Numbered from the stretch's first letter, positions 33,996 to 45,362 are shown. The stretch is DNA of 64,000 nt from Shewanella sp. KX20019 (GCF_016757755.1 NZ_CP068437.1:5022001-5086000), one strand, 5' to 3'. The notes: generated by a model not told the origin, from the sequence alone. Numbers and translations: made by a program.

Positions 33996-35075
33996 TTATG
34001 CGCAGTCGATAACCTCTTGAAGTAGCTCATCAGTAACATTGCTATAAACGCCCGCCCGGCCTAAGCCTTCCGGTAACACTAAACGCAATTGTCCTTTAAG
34101 TACTTTCTTATCTCGGCGCATATGTTTAATGAATTGTTCAAACTTCATTGTTTCTGGTGCTGTAATAGGCAGATCAAATGCTTTAAACAGTGCCGTAACA
34201 CGACAAACAATTGACTCTTCTACTAGCCCCAGCTTATATGAGGTAATTGCAGCAAGGACTGTGCCAGCAGCAACAGCTTCGCCGTGTAACCACACGCCAT
34301 AACCCATTTCAGCCTCAATGGCATGCCCAAAAGTATGTCCCAAATTAAGCAGCGCTCTTACTGCTTGCTCTGTTTCATCCTTTTCAACAACATCCGCTTT
34401 GATTTCACAGCAACGGCCAATAGCATATTCAAGCGCTTGAGTATCAAGTGCCTTCAATGCGTCAACATTGTTTTCCAACCAGCTAAAAAACTCTGCATCC
34501 CACATAATGCCGTACTTGATAACCTCTGCCATACCAGCAGCAAATTCTCTTTTAGGCAAGGTGTTCAAACAGTCAGTATCAATCAAAACATATTTCGGCT
34601 GATAAAAAGCACCGATCATATTCTTACCCAAAGGGTGATTAACAGCTGTTTTTCCACCTACTGATGAATCTACTTGAGACAACAGCGTGGTCGGGAATTG
34701 GATAAAGTCGATACCGCGCTGATAACTAGCCGCAGCAAACCCTGTCATATCTCCAATTACGCCTCCGCCCAATGCAATAAGTACCGTATCACGGCCCAAA
34801 TTTTGTTGCAGCAAAGAGGTGAAAATTGAATCCATCTGGCTCAGCGTTTTATATTGTTCGCCATCAGGTAAAATCACGGGAGTAACACAGCTGAAATCGG
34901 ACAGCATGGCTTGTACTTTTTCAAGGTACAGTGGCGCTATCGTTTCATTGGTGACAATGAGGATATTTTTGTCTTTAAGATAGCGAGCCAAGGGCTCGCC
35001 ATTACTTAACAAATTCTGGCCAATTACGATTGGGTAACTACGTTCACCGAGTTCAACCAGAACCTGCTTAGTCAT
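33996..35075 (-). CDS. aroB: 3-dehydroquinate synthase
   Basis: The 359-residue NAD-dependent zinc enzyme converts DAHP to 3-dehydroquinate, step two of the shikimate pathway. DGEQYKTL, GGGVIGDMTGFAAASYQRGIDF, TTLLSQVDSSVGGKTAVNH and NLGHTFGHAIE (zinc His) are diagnostic. The start lies 3 bp after the aroK stop, so the two genes are coupled. A 148-bp gap follows before damX; I see no terminator in it. Confidence 0.98.
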   Translation of the reverse strand: MTKQVLVELGERSYPIVIGQNLLSNGEPLARYLKDKNILIVTNETIAPLYLEKVQAMLSDFSCVTPVILPDGEQYKTLSQMDSIFTSLLQQNLGRDTVLIALGGGVIGDMTGFAAASYQRGIDFIQFPTTLLSQVDSSVGGKTAVNHPLGKNMIGAFYQPKYVLIDTDCLNTLPKREFAAGMAEVIKYGIMWDAEFFSWLENNVDALKALDTQALEYAIGRCCEIKADVVEKDETEQAVRALLNLGHTFGHAIEAEMGYGVWLHGEAVAAGTVLAAITSYKLGLVEESIVCRVTALFKAFDLPITAPETMKFEQFIKHMRRDKKVLKGQLRLVLPEGLGRAGVYSNVTDELLQEVIDCA

Positions 35076-35078
35076 ATC

Positions 35079-35594
35079 TTAAAAACCTAATTGCTCAATT
35101 ATGTGGTTTGCAACTACTTTCGCACTTTGCTCATCGGTTTTAACGATAACATCAGCGATCTCTTCATAAAGAGGGTTACGCGCCTCGGCTAGAGTTTCTA
35201 GCACTTCTCTTGGATCATCTACTTGAAGTAGTGGACGACGCTTATCTCTTTGCGTGCGCGCTACTTGTTTGTCGATTGTGGTCTCGAGGTAGACAACAAT
35301 CCCACGAGCAGAAAGATTATTACGGATCTCTTTGCTCTGAATTGAACCACCACCAGTTGCTAACACGATACCCTGCTTCTCGGTTAAATCAGCAACAACT
35401 TGTGTTTCGCGAACGCGGAAGCCCTCTTCGCCTTCGACATCAAAAACCCACGCAATATCAGCGCCTGTACGGCTTTCAATTTCTTGATCTGAATCGTGGA
35501 ACTCTAAGTGCAGCATCTGTGCCAGATGACGGCCTATAGTGCTTTTACCAGCCCCCATAGGACCTACTAGGAAAATATTACGTTTTTCGGCCAT
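35079..35594 (-). CDS. aroK: Shikimate kinase I
   Basis: The 171 residues carry Walker A GPMGAGKST (11-19), shikimate-binding DSDQEIESRTGADIAWVF and LATGGGS, and lid RDKRRPLLQ. It phosphorylates shikimate with ATP in aromatic amino acid synthesis. It is the first gene of the aroK-aroB-damX-dam series, located after the type IV pilus secretin gene, as in many gammaproteobacteria. Confidence 0.98.
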   Translation of the reverse strand: MAEKRNIFLVGPMGAGKSTIGRHLAQMLHLEFHDSDQEIESRTGADIAWVFDVEGEEGFRVRETQVVADLTEKQGIVLATGGGSIQSKEIRNNLSARGIVVYLETTIDKQVARTQRDKRRPLLQVDDPREVLETLAEARNPLYEEIADVIVKTDEQSAKVVANHIIEQLGF

Positions 35595-35765
35595 TGCGAT
35601 ATATGTCTGAATCTTATTTGAAGTTTGCCTACGCCAACCCGAAAACGAGAGTTGACCTTAAATGTTACCTTGCTCTATTGAGACTTGACCGCTGATTATC
35701 TCAGCTAACCGCTATTGATGGCAAGCGAAGTAACACATTTCTATCAAAAATCTATTTCATCTTGT

Positions 35766-35794
35766 AAAAAGCCAGTGTTAAACACTGGCTTTTT
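35766..35794 (-). terminator. Terminator after pilQ
   Basis: AAAAAGCCAGTGTT pairs with AACACTGGCTTTTT with a minimal loop. It separates the pilMNOPQ operon from aroK, so aroK has its own promoter in 35595-35765. Confidence 0.9.
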
Positions 35795-35809
35795 ATTGGT
35801 TTATTGCGA

Positions 35810-37876
35810 TTACAGTGATTCGGAAATAATTTTAGGGGTCACAAAGATAAGCAGCTCTTGTCGCTCATTCTTATCCGATGTACTTCTAAACATAAATCCA
35901 AGGTAGGGGATGTCGCCCAAAATAGGAACTTTACTTACGCGACTAATCAATTGTTGTTGATATATACCGCCCAATACAATCGTCTCACCATGATCCACCA
36001 GCACCTGTGTACCAATGCGCTGTGTATCGATAGAGACTGCTTCTCCCGTTGGCGTGGCAACCACTTTACCTTGCGAGTCTTGGGTTATCTCCAAATCAAG
36101 GATCACGCGATTATCAGGGGTGATCTGCGGCGTCACTCTAAGCGATAAGACTGCTTTTTTGAAAGTCACTGTTGTAGCACCACTGGAGCTAGCCTCTACA
36201 TAAGGGATCTCAACACCCTGCTCAATGTAAGCCGACTTCTGATTTGAAGTCGTAATCCGTGGGCTTGCAATAATCTCCCCTTTATTTTCCTGCTCCAGTG
36301 CACTCAACTCAAGATCGAGTACCGTACCATCGGCAAGTTTGGCTACGGAAAATGCAATACTGGTTGCGTTAGCTGCCGCCGCTGGCAAATTAACGTTCAA
36401 TCTATCGTCTAGGCTCGGAATGATGCCATTAGCAATGCTATTCGCGCCCTCAAGACTTCCCGACGTTCCCTTAGTACCTTGCTGGTCTGTTATCCCCCAA
36501 CGTACACCTAAGTCCTCTGCTACGTCGTCTTTAACCGTAACCATTCGCGCTTCAATTAATACCTGCTTAATAGGAATATCAAGCACTTCTATTAAACGGT
36601 GGATGCTTTCCAATGTTTCTTCTGTATCTTTTACTAATAACGTATTGGTTCGCTCATCTACTGCGACACTGCCGCGAGTTGATAATAAGCTTGAATCTTC
36701 ACCTTTTAGCAGCGCTGCAATATCAACGGCTTTAGCGTAGTTAATTTGCAAAAATTCAGAATATAATGGTGCTAACTCTTTAACTTCTTGTAAATTTTTA
36801 AGCTCTTGGCTCTCTCTGATTGCAATCTCTTCACTAGGCGCAATCATCAAGATATTGCCTTCAATTCGCTTATCCAGCCCTTTGGTTTGCAAGATAAGGT
36901 CGAGCGCCTGATCCCAGGGCACATCGTCGAGTCGCAGTGTTATATCACCTTCAACAGTATCGCTAACGACTAAATTGAAATCGTTGTAGTCAGCAATAAT
37001 CTGCAACACAGTCCTAACGGACATATTTTGGAAATTTAAAGAGAGTGAGCGCCCATCATATTTTTTTTCTTCTTTGACAATATCAAGGCGTTTTGCCTTT
37101 TTCATGCTGAGCTTAAATAGACGACCATCTTGTTGGTAGTCATACTCATACATACCCTCGATATCAATTAGAAAGCGACTAGTGAGCTCCTCTTTAAAGG
37201 TTTCAAAGCTCTTAACTGGCGTTGCGAAATCATGAACATCCATGACATAAAGTAGCTCAGAGCGGATATCGGTGTTATACAGTTTAAGCTCAAGCTTAGC
37301 GCCGACTTGTTCTACATTTGCCGCGACTGAGTTGTTTTCTAGCTTAACCAGTAATTGACCACCGCCATCTGATGTACGTTTAAAGTCGATACTTTCAATC
37401 CCATTTGTAAAAGGGTTATTCTCTGTATCATGACGATTCACTACCTCATCATTGATAGTCAGCCTATAAGTATTACCGACGATTCGTCCTTGATATGCTT
37501 TAACACTTTCTAGCCCTACAAACACTTGCATGCTCGTACCGCTTTGTACTGTGCTGACAGTTTCAACACCCACTATTTCAATGGGAAGCGTTTGTTTTTC
37601 AAGTCCAGAAAGGCTATCTGCAAAGCCTAAGATGATCTGTGCTGGATTAGCGTTCAGTTCAATTTCGGGGGCATCAATATCATTTTCGAATACCAACTGT
37701 AACTCTAATTGGTGATCAACTACCGCATGATATTTGACATCGATTAATTTATTCGCCGCATTTGCTAGCGGAGCCATTCCCAATAGGAGCGCAAGGCTAA
37801 AGCTAACCTTGATAAAAGACGCGGCCATTGCGAAGGCACGGTGCGTGATAGACAGTCTCATGATCCCCTCAGTCAT
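35810..37876 (-). CDS. pilQ: Type IV pilus secretin PilQ
   Basis: The 688 residues comprise a signal peptide ending PLANA, an AMIN-type domain region (about 40-270) and a secretin/TonB short N-terminal domain (SLNFQNMSVRTVLQIIADYNDFNLVVSD). Next come an N1-type domain (EVKELAPLYSEFLQINYAKAVDIAALL) and the secretin channel (IEARMVTVKDDVAEDLGVRWG, VPILGDIPYLGFMFR). It forms the outer-membrane pore through which the pilus passes. Two starts are possible: ATG 37876, or ATG 37861 (MRLSITHR) with GAGGGG at good spacing. It is last in pilMNOPQ. Confidence 0.96.
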   Translation of the reverse strand: MTEGIMRLSITHRAFAMAASFIKVSFSLALLLGMAPLANAANKLIDVKYHAVVDHQLELQLVFENDIDAPEIELNANPAQIILGFADSLSGLEKQTLPIEIVGVETVSTVQSGTSMQVFVGLESVKAYQGRIVGNTYRLTINDEVVNRHDTENNPFTNGIESIDFKRTSDGGGQLLVKLENNSVAANVEQVGAKLELKLYNTDIRSELLYVMDVHDFATPVKSFETFKEELTSRFLIDIEGMYEYDYQQDGRLFKLSMKKAKRLDIVKEEKKYDGRSLSLNFQNMSVRTVLQIIADYNDFNLVVSDTVEGDITLRLDDVPWDQALDLILQTKGLDKRIEGNILMIAPSEEIAIRESQELKNLQEVKELAPLYSEFLQINYAKAVDIAALLKGEDSSLLSTRGSVAVDERTNTLLVKDTEETLESIHRLIEVLDIPIKQVLIEARMVTVKDDVAEDLGVRWGITDQQGTKGTSGSLEGANSIANGIIPSLDDRLNVNLPAAAANATSIAFSVAKLADGTVLDLELSALEQENKGEIIASPRITTSNQKSAYIEQGVEIPYVEASSSGATTVTFKKAVLSLRVTPQITPDNRVILDLEITQDSQGKVVATPTGEAVSIDTQRIGTQVLVDHGETIVLGGIYQQQLISRVSKVPILGDIPYLGFMFRSTSDKNERQELLIFVTPKIISESL

Positions 37877-37881
37877 TCTTA

Positions 37882-38400
37882 TTATTCTCCTGTTAGTTCC
37901 ATGCTGCTATTTCGTTCCGTCCAGCAGCCAGATCCGTCTGGAATTAACTCTATAATGTCGATTGTTTGCGGCGTTACTTTGGCGATTTTGCCATGGTAAA
38001 GCCCAAGATATTGGCCAGTTCCCAAGCGATAAACGCTGCCATCACTTGTTTCAAGCAGAGCCCAAATAGTATCAACTTCACTTAAGGTGCCACGCATTTT
38101 CAAATTATCCAGCGCGTATGTTTCTAATCGCCCTTTACGACGTTTAAGATCAGGTTGTAAACAGTCCTTGCTGGTATCAATAACCTCTTCGGTCAACTCT
38201 CTAGACGGAGGAATGTACGGGCTACGTATAAGGTCTGCTTGATAAGCGAAATGTTTAAACTTGGGCGTTTCTTTTAAAGGTTTGATATGTGCAACATGCT
38301 GGGCTTTGGTCGTCGTGACAAATAGCTCAAGATCACTTCTGTCCCCGACACAGCCTGAAAGTAGCATTGCAGCAAAGATTACCGGGAATATTTTCATCAT
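37882..38400 (-). CDS. pilP: Type IV pilus lipoprotein PilP
   Basis: The 172 residues have a lipobox LSGC (Cys17). The C-terminal beta domain contains LDNLKMRGTL, WALLETSDGSVYRLGTGQYLG and HGKIAKVTPQTIDIIELIPDG. PilP links the inner-membrane PilNO platform to the PilQ secretin. It overlaps pilO by 4 bp and precedes pilQ by a few bases. Confidence 0.95.
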   Translation of the reverse strand: MMKIFPVIFAAMLLSGCVGDRSDLELFVTTTKAQHVAHIKPLKETPKFKHFAYQADLIRSPYIPPSRELTEEVIDTSKDCLQPDLKRRKGRLETYALDNLKMRGTLSEVDTIWALLETSDGSVYRLGTGQYLGLYHGKIAKVTPQTIDIIELIPDGSGCWTERNSSMELTGE

Positions 38401-39011
38401 TTAGCTGCTCCCTCTGTTGCTGGCAACTCAGTACCCTCTTTAAAGCGATAAGTCTTAGCTAAAATATCCATGGCCAGTGAACCACTGTCATCTCGCTTAA
38501 TCACGAAATCATGCAAGCTAACAATACGCGGTAACTTTGCGACACCACTAACAAGGTGACCAAGCTGATGATAATCTCCGCTGACAGCAATTTTGATCGG
38601 GAACTCGATATAAAACTCTCTAACTATCTCTGAGTCCCAATCTAAACTCTTAATTTTAAGCCCTGCATCAGTCGCAACAAAAGTAACATCATCAAGTAAC
38701 CCTGGCATTTCGTTTTGCGACGGTAGCATTTTTAACAGCTCGGAAAACTGCAACTCCATCACAGCTAACTGCTCTCGATACAGTTTAAGGTTTGCGGCTA
38801 ATTGATATTTTGATTTAAAATCCGTTTTTAACTGCTGCTCTTTTTGCTGTTCGGCATTTAATGCATCGAGCGCATCCGATACAAACAAAAAATAACTCGC
38901 AACGAATACGCAAATAGCCAGCAGTGCGGCAAACACGATTTTAACCAACTTGGGCCAAGCGCCAATATTCTCAAAATCGATATCGTTAAATTGACTTAGG
39001 TCGAGATTCAT
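38397..39011 (-). CDS. pilO: Type IV pilus inner-membrane protein PilO
   Basis: The 204 residues have one transmembrane helix (about 25-47, IVFAALLAICVFVASYFLFV), a coiled coil of about 35 residues and a ferredoxin-like periplasmic domain with LPSQNEMPGLLDDVTFVA and FPIKIAVSGDYHQLGHLVSGVA. It pairs with PilN to align the pilus machinery. It overlaps both pilN and pilP by 4 bp. Confidence 0.95.
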   Translation of the reverse strand: MNLDLSQFNDIDFENIGAWPKLVKIVFAALLAICVFVASYFLFVSDALDALNAEQQKEQQLKTDFKSKYQLAANLKLYREQLAVMELQFSELLKMLPSQNEMPGLLDDVTFVATDAGLKIKSLDWDSEIVREFYIEFPIKIAVSGDYHQLGHLVSGVAKLPRIVSLHDFVIKRDDSGSLAMDILAKTYRFKEGTELPATEGAAK

Positions 39012-39589
39012 TGACTCGCTCCTTTTGCCATGCTCAGTTCTGCCATTTCACTATCTGCGATGGTCACTCGGAGCGTAAATCGTTGCAGTTGTCTTAGCTC
39101 AGCATTTTGAGCAATGATAGATTGCATATTAGGATCTTGCAGCCAAGCAGAGGTCTTAACCTTGCGCATCATATTGGCGACATTATTATTAGACTCACTG
39201 CGCCCCTCTATCCATAACATACTGCCCTTTTTCTCTATACTGGAAAGATAGATCCCTGCAGGCACAATACGCACGAGTTCATCTAGAACATGTGTCGGCA
39301 AATTTCTAGATTGCTGAAGCCCTAAAATGATTTCGGTACGACGCTCAATGTCCTTTTTACGCGTTCTAATTACTGTGATTTCCGCGATTTGCGCTTCAAG
39401 TAATTGAATTTCTGATTGTAAATAGGCGTTACGCCCTTTTTGATCGTCAGATATTACATCGATCGCCATAAGAGATAGATAAACGATAAGGCCAGAAACT
39501 AAGAAAACCAGTGCAAGTACACCGGTATAATCTCTTTTTTGTTTTTCTCTCGCATCTTCACGCCAAGGTAAGAGGTTTATGTTCGCCAT
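39008..39589 (-). CDS. pilN: Type IV pilus inner-membrane protein PilN
   Basis: The 193 residues start with INLLPWREDARE, the short cytoplasmic sequence that binds PilM. A transmembrane helix (about 24-46), a coiled coil and a periplasmic domain (LDELVRIVPAGIYLSSIEKKGSMLWIEGR) follow. It overlaps the end of pilM by 13 bp and pilO by 4 bp. Confidence 0.95.
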   Translation of the reverse strand: MANINLLPWREDAREKQKRDYTGVLALVFLVSGLIVYLSLMAIDVISDDQKGRNAYLQSEIQLLEAQIAEITVIRTRKKDIERRTEIILGLQQSRNLPTHVLDELVRIVPAGIYLSSIEKKGSMLWIEGRSESNNNVANMMRKVKTSAWLQDPNMQSIIAQNAELRQLQRFTLRVTIADSEMAELSMAKGASQ

Positions 39590-40656
39590 TCAGCATAACT
39601 CCTTAATGCCAGTCCACATGCCAACATGTATTTACCTATGTCTGGCTGGAGTTGCTGCCTAACGGCGTCATCGGCATGCAAGCAACCTTTAAAAGGGTCG
39701 CCAACAATGGTATTAACACCTAACTCATTGACCATAAGGTTAGTCATACCTTCAAGCCTAGCAGTGCCGCCACAGAGTACAATGTGGTCCACTCTGTCTT
39801 TACCACTAGAAGTGCAGTAAATCTGTAGGGTACGTTTGATCTGCTGCAGTAGCTGAGTTTGAAAAGGAGATAACACTTCAAACATATAGTTCCGTGGAAG
39901 CTCACCCGCTAACTTAGCTTTTTCAGCCTGCTCATAGGTCATACCGTAGAAAGAGAGTATTGATTGGGTAAATTGCTCTCCACCAAATGCCTGCTCCCTC
40001 ACAAAGGTGGTTTCACCATTTTCAACAACTGAAAAAGTAGTAATACTGGCGCCAATATCGACCAGTGCGATAATTTTGCTTGCTGCACCTTCTGGCAATT
40101 GCGCAGAAATGACTTCAAATGCACGGCCCAATGCATATCCTTCGACATCGACAACTTTGACCTCGAGGTTAACGTCATCCAGCGCATCGATACGACTATC
40201 AATATTTTCAGAGCGACAAGCACTCAGTAATACATCCACCTTGCTAGGATCTGTTTGATTGGCACTGAGGGTTTCAAAATCGATATTAACTTCATCTAGC
40301 GAATAAGGGATAAGATTGTCAGCTTCAATTTCTATTTGAGCTTCCATCTCCTCTTCACTCAGAGAGGCATCCATATAGATGACTTTAGTCATTACAGCGG
40401 AACCAGATACCGCAACCGCTGCAAATTTTGTGGTTTTAGGAAGTGTGCGCTTAACTTGCTTTAACGCCTCGACAACCGCTTCACTGTCTCGAATTTCATG
40501 ATCATTGACAGCCCCTTTCTTCAGCGGGATCGCAGCATGGCTTAGTATTTTATATCCATCAGCAGTCTTACTCAGCAGTATTGCTTTAACTTCATGGGAA
40601 CCAATATCAATCCCAACCATCTGCGGAGCCTGACGCTTCCATATATTCGAAAGCAT
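39577..40656 (-). CDS. pilM: Type IV pilus assembly ATPase-like protein PilM
   Basis: This actin-like (FtsA/MreB fold) cytoplasmic protein has 359 residues. VGIDIGSHEVKAILLSKT is phosphate loop 1, ALVDIGASITTFSVVENGE phosphate loop 2, and VLCGGTARLEGMTNLM the adenosine loop. It binds ATP and the PilN tail. It is the first gene of pilMNOPQ. Its promoter must lie in the region shared divergently with the PBP1A gene. Confidence 0.96.
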   Translation of the reverse strand: MLSNIWKRQAPQMVGIDIGSHEVKAILLSKTADGYKILSHAAIPLKKGAVNDHEIRDSEAVVEALKQVKRTLPKTTKFAAVAVSGSAVMTKVIYMDASLSEEEMEAQIEIEADNLIPYSLDEVNIDFETLSANQTDPSKVDVLLSACRSENIDSRIDALDDVNLEVKVVDVEGYALGRAFEVISAQLPEGAASKIIALVDIGASITTFSVVENGETTFVREQAFGGEQFTQSILSFYGMTYEQAEKAKLAGELPRNYMFEVLSPFQTQLLQQIKRTLQIYCTSSGKDRVDHIVLCGGTARLEGMTNLMVNELGVNTIVGDPFKGCLHADDAVRQQLQPDIGKYMLACGLALRSYAEWRT

Positions 40657-41258
40657 AGTCCAACGTCACTTTTTTATTATTTTCAAAAATAGATTAGCAC
40701 ACAATCTACGCGTTATAGCTATTTGTACAAAATGTTTCTAGATTTTACAATTGCCATTTTATTGACTTTTAATAACTACTTATATCCCTCTGTGACGCGT
40801 CAAACTAAAAACACAGTTCATTTTTTAGTATCTACACTAATTTTAAGTAAAATGTAGTAATAAAAACTAGCAATGTCACTACTAGCAGCATTTAAATCTG
40901 CCGTCACAGTTCTGACGGCGGCTATTTTTCAGGCGAATTTATTTCCAATAACATCGAGTACAACACATAATAAAATGCCACTCAGCCGGTGTGCTCGAGT
41001 AAAACATGAGCATCAGAGTCGCTCATAGCAAGGGTTTCACAGCGCTTACAAAACCAGCTATTCAAAAACTTAGCAGCTAGATCCGAAGGCGCCGTAGCTT
41101 CTACTTAAACCATCGCCCTATAAGTGTTTTTATAAGTGGGTTAGACAGCTATAAATGCCCATTGTATTAATCAAAGCATTAATACTTAGTCTTTTACTTC
41201 ACCATTCCTCCAACGGCTTATATACTACGGGTCTTATTTATATTCATGGAATCTTCCT
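40657..41258. other. 602-bp divergent intergenic region with one stem-loop
   Basis: It holds the promoters of pilM and of the PBP1A gene. A hairpin GCCGTCA-CAGTTC-TGACGGC (40900-40919) is followed by GGCTATTTTTC on the plus strand, which looks like a terminator, although no plus-strand gene ends here. I see no credible ORF. Confidence 0.55.
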
Positions 41259-43814
41259 TTGAAGTGGTTAAAACGTCTTGTTATTGCTTTTTTTAGCCTA
41301 GGGCTACTTGGCATCGGTGCCATTGTGGCGGCATATTTTTATGTGCTTCCAGACCTGCCCGATGTCACCACACTTAAGACGGTAAAACTGCAAACGCCAC
41401 TTAGAATTTATAGTAGCGACGGCAAGCTGATCTCCCAGTTTGGTGAGAAACGTCGAATTCCAGTCCATTATGATGATGTTCCAGAACAGTTAATAAATGC
41501 TGTACTCGATACCGAAGACGCTCGTTTCTTTGAGCATCGAGGCATTGATCCTATTGGTATCATCCGCGCCGCAGTTATCTTGGTCACTACAGGCAAAAAG
41601 AGTCAGGGAGCGAGTACCATCACTCAACAGGTCGCCCGTGGTTTCTTTTTAACCCGAGATAAAACCTACATACGTAAGACCAAAGAAATTTTTCTGGCAT
41701 TGAAAATTGAAAAGGCGCTCAACAAACAAGAGATTTTAACGCTTTACCTTAACCGCTCTTTCTTAGGAAACCGTGCTTATGGTGTTGGAGCCGCCGCTCA
41801 AGTTTATTACGGCAAAGAGTTAAGCGAATTAACCTTGCCAGAAATGGCAATGATTGCAGGTTTGCCTCAATCACCATCTGCAGCAAACCCAATTAGAAAC
41901 GCTAGCCGCGCACTTAACCGTCGTAACTGGGTGCTCAGCCGCATGCTTGAAAAACGTAATATCACTCAAGCTCAGTATGAGGAAGCGATACAAGCACCTA
42001 TCACCGCTAAGTACCACGGCGCAGTCATCGATTTGTATGCACCTTATATCTCAGAAATGGCCCGTGACTACTTAGTTGAAAAATATGGTGAAGAGGAAGC
42101 CTATACTGGTGGCTACGATATCTATACCACTGTTGACTCAAAACTACAGCTTGATGCTCAAAAAGCCCTGCGTCATAACGTTTATTCCTACGATGAACGC
42201 CATGGCTACCGCGGACGCACCAAAGTACTTTGGAGTGAAACGCCTTTAGAAGTCGAAGAGATAAAAACTAAGTTAAAGCAAACGGGCTCATTCCAAGGCA
42301 TGTATCCCGCGGCTGTAATGTCTATCGAGGGGCAAACCGCGAAAGTAATGACAGCGAAAGGAGACATTTACGATCTCCCTTGGGACGGCATTAAGTGGGC
42401 CCGTAAGTTCATCACCAATAAACGCCAAGGCAAAGCGCCTAAACTTGCATCCGATGTATTAACTGCAGGTCAGCAAGTATGGATCCGCAATAATGGTGAT
42501 ATTTGGCAATTGAGCCAGGTGCCACTGGTAGCCAGTGCGATTGTATCGATAGATCCTCAAAACGGCGCTATCAAAAATTTAGTGGGTGGCTTTAGCTTTT
42601 ATACCAGTCAATATAACCGTGTCACACAAGCTAAGCGCCAATTGGGCTCTAACATTAAGCCGTTTATCTATACCGCCGCATTAGAGAAAGGCTACACCTT
42701 GTCGACACTTATCAACAATGCACCAATAAATAAGCCCGATACTCGACAAGGCACGGCATGGCGTCCAAAGAACTCTCCAGATGTCTATGGTGGCCCAACA
42801 AGGCTACGTGTTGGTTTAGCACAATCTATCAATGTTATGTCAGTGCGAGCCATGCGTTATAGCGGGCTTGATGCCACCATTGCACAACTTGTTAAATTTG
42901 GTTTTGATCCTGCAGATCTTCCTCGTAATGAATCAATTGCGCTAGGCTCACCTTCGGTGACACCGCTACAAGTGGTGACTGCATTTTCAACATTTGCTAA
43001 TGGTGGCTATCTGGTTGAGCCCTATTTTATTGAAAAAATAGAGTCTGCTAATGGCGATCTATTTGAAGCTGCTAATCCGACGTTAGCCTGTACTCCAGTT
43101 ATCCCTGAGCAACCGTTAGCAGAAGATCCATTTGCTGCGATGGCAAATGAATTCCAAACTGACATAGACACCAAGCAAGAATCGGAAGTCACTACCAACC
43201 CGATTCAATGTGGCAGCGATGACTCACGCTTTGCACCAAGAATCATTTCAGAGCAAACCGCCTTCCTTATTACTGAATCGCTAAAAAGTGTTATTTGGGG
43301 CGGTGGAAATTGGAGCAAGGGTACCGGCTGGAATGGCACCGCATGGCGTGCAGCACGAGTGGTAAAACGTCGTGATATTGCCGGTAAAACAGGTACTACC
43401 AACGAATCACGCGATACCTGGTTTAGTGGCTTTAACCCTAAGCTCGCCACTACAGTTTGGGTGGGCTTTGATGATCACGGTCAAGAGTTAGGTCGCACTA
43501 GCTGGAACGCTAACGGTGCCAAAGATCAAATATCACTCGCTGAAGCTGGCGCTAAAACAGCTGGGCCAGCTTGGAATGAGTTTATGAAAGATGCCTTAGC
43601 AGGCACGCCTGTAGTACCAACGACTCCACCAGAGGGGATTGTTTCTGCTCGAATCGATTTAGCCACTGGTAAATTGACGCGTAAGACAGACTACACCAGC
43701 AAATTTGAGTACTTTATTGCTGGCACTGAGCCAACTGAATATGTCACCGAGCAAGAGGAAGATAATAGCGATATCTTTATCGATAAGTCTGAGGAAGAAG
43801 ATCTGTTTCAATAA
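41259..43814 (+). CDS. mrcA: Penicillin-binding protein 1A
   Basis: This bifunctional class A PBP (also ponA) has 851 residues. An N-terminal membrane anchor (about 7-30) precedes a GT51 glycosyltransferase with catalytic Glu86 in TEDARFFEHRG and GASTITQQVARGFFL. An OB-like insert comes next. The transpeptidase carries SNIK (nucleophile Ser in QLGSNIKPF), SIN (LAQSINVMSVRA) and KTGT (IAGKTGTTNES). It polymerises and crosslinks peptidoglycan and is the expected partner of LpoA (22873). The start is TTG 41259 with GGAA about eight bases upstream; no in-frame ATG nearby fits better. Confidence 0.97.
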   Translation: MKWLKRLVIAFFSLGLLGIGAIVAAYFYVLPDLPDVTTLKTVKLQTPLRIYSSDGKLISQFGEKRRIPVHYDDVPEQLINAVLDTEDARFFEHRGIDPIGIIRAAVILVTTGKKSQGASTITQQVARGFFLTRDKTYIRKTKEIFLALKIEKALNKQEILTLYLNRSFLGNRAYGVGAAAQVYYGKELSELTLPEMAMIAGLPQSPSAANPIRNASRALNRRNWVLSRMLEKRNITQAQYEEAIQAPITAKYHGAVIDLYAPYISEMARDYLVEKYGEEEAYTGGYDIYTTVDSKLQLDAQKALRHNVYSYDERHGYRGRTKVLWSETPLEVEEIKTKLKQTGSFQGMYPAAVMSIEGQTAKVMTAKGDIYDLPWDGIKWARKFITNKRQGKAPKLASDVLTAGQQVWIRNNGDIWQLSQVPLVASAIVSIDPQNGAIKNLVGGFSFYTSQYNRVTQAKRQLGSNIKPFIYTAALEKGYTLSTLINNAPINKPDTRQGTAWRPKNSPDVYGGPTRLRVGLAQSINVMSVRAMRYSGLDATIAQLVKFGFDPADLPRNESIALGSPSVTPLQVVTAFSTFANGGYLVEPYFIEKIESANGDLFEAANPTLACTPVIPEQPLAEDPFAAMANEFQTDIDTKQESEVTTNPIQCGSDDSRFAPRIISEQTAFLITESLKSVIWGGGNWSKGTGWNGTAWRAARVVKRRDIAGKTGTTNESRDTWFSGFNPKLATTVWVGFDDHGQELGRTSWNANGAKDQISLAEAGAKTAGPAWNEFMKDALAGTPVVPTTPPEGIVSARIDLATGKLTRKTDYTSKFEYFIAGTEPTEYVTEQEEDNSDIFIDKSEEEDLFQ

Positions 43815-43819
43815 AGTAA

Positions 43820-43874
43820 CAACGCTCAAAAAGGCGGCTATTTCATTGAGAAATAGCCGCCTTTTTGAGCGTTG
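43820..43874. terminator. Very long bidirectional terminator (25-bp perfect stem)
   Basis: The arms 43820-43844 and 43850-43874 are perfectly complementary around an ATTGA loop. They contain AAAAAGGCGGCTATTTC and its complement. It serves the convergent PBP1A and argH genes. Confidence 0.93.
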
Positions 43875-43907
43875 ATTTAACTAACCTAAACTAGAGTTAA
43901 GCGATCA

Positions 43908-45275
<1,368 letters not shown>

Positions 45276-45297
45276 TTTGGCTTCCTCTTAAATGCTG

Positions 45298-45317
45298 GGC
45301 GGACATCTCTGTCCGCC
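45298..45317 (-). other. Stem-loop in the argG-argH gap
   Basis: GGCGGACA-TCTC-TGTCCGCC forms a perfect 8-bp stem with a tetraloop in the 87-bp gap. No T-run follows on the minus strand, so processing or mRNA stabilisation is likelier than termination. Confidence 0.6.
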
Positions 45318-45362
45318 GAATAGTTCTAAAAATTTAAAATCACTAATCTATCAATGTCGACG

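Noticed and set aside
33848..34039. 63-codon minus-strand frame between aroB and damX
   Set aside because: Overlaps the end of aroB and lacks a start signal; the gap is better left as untranslated.
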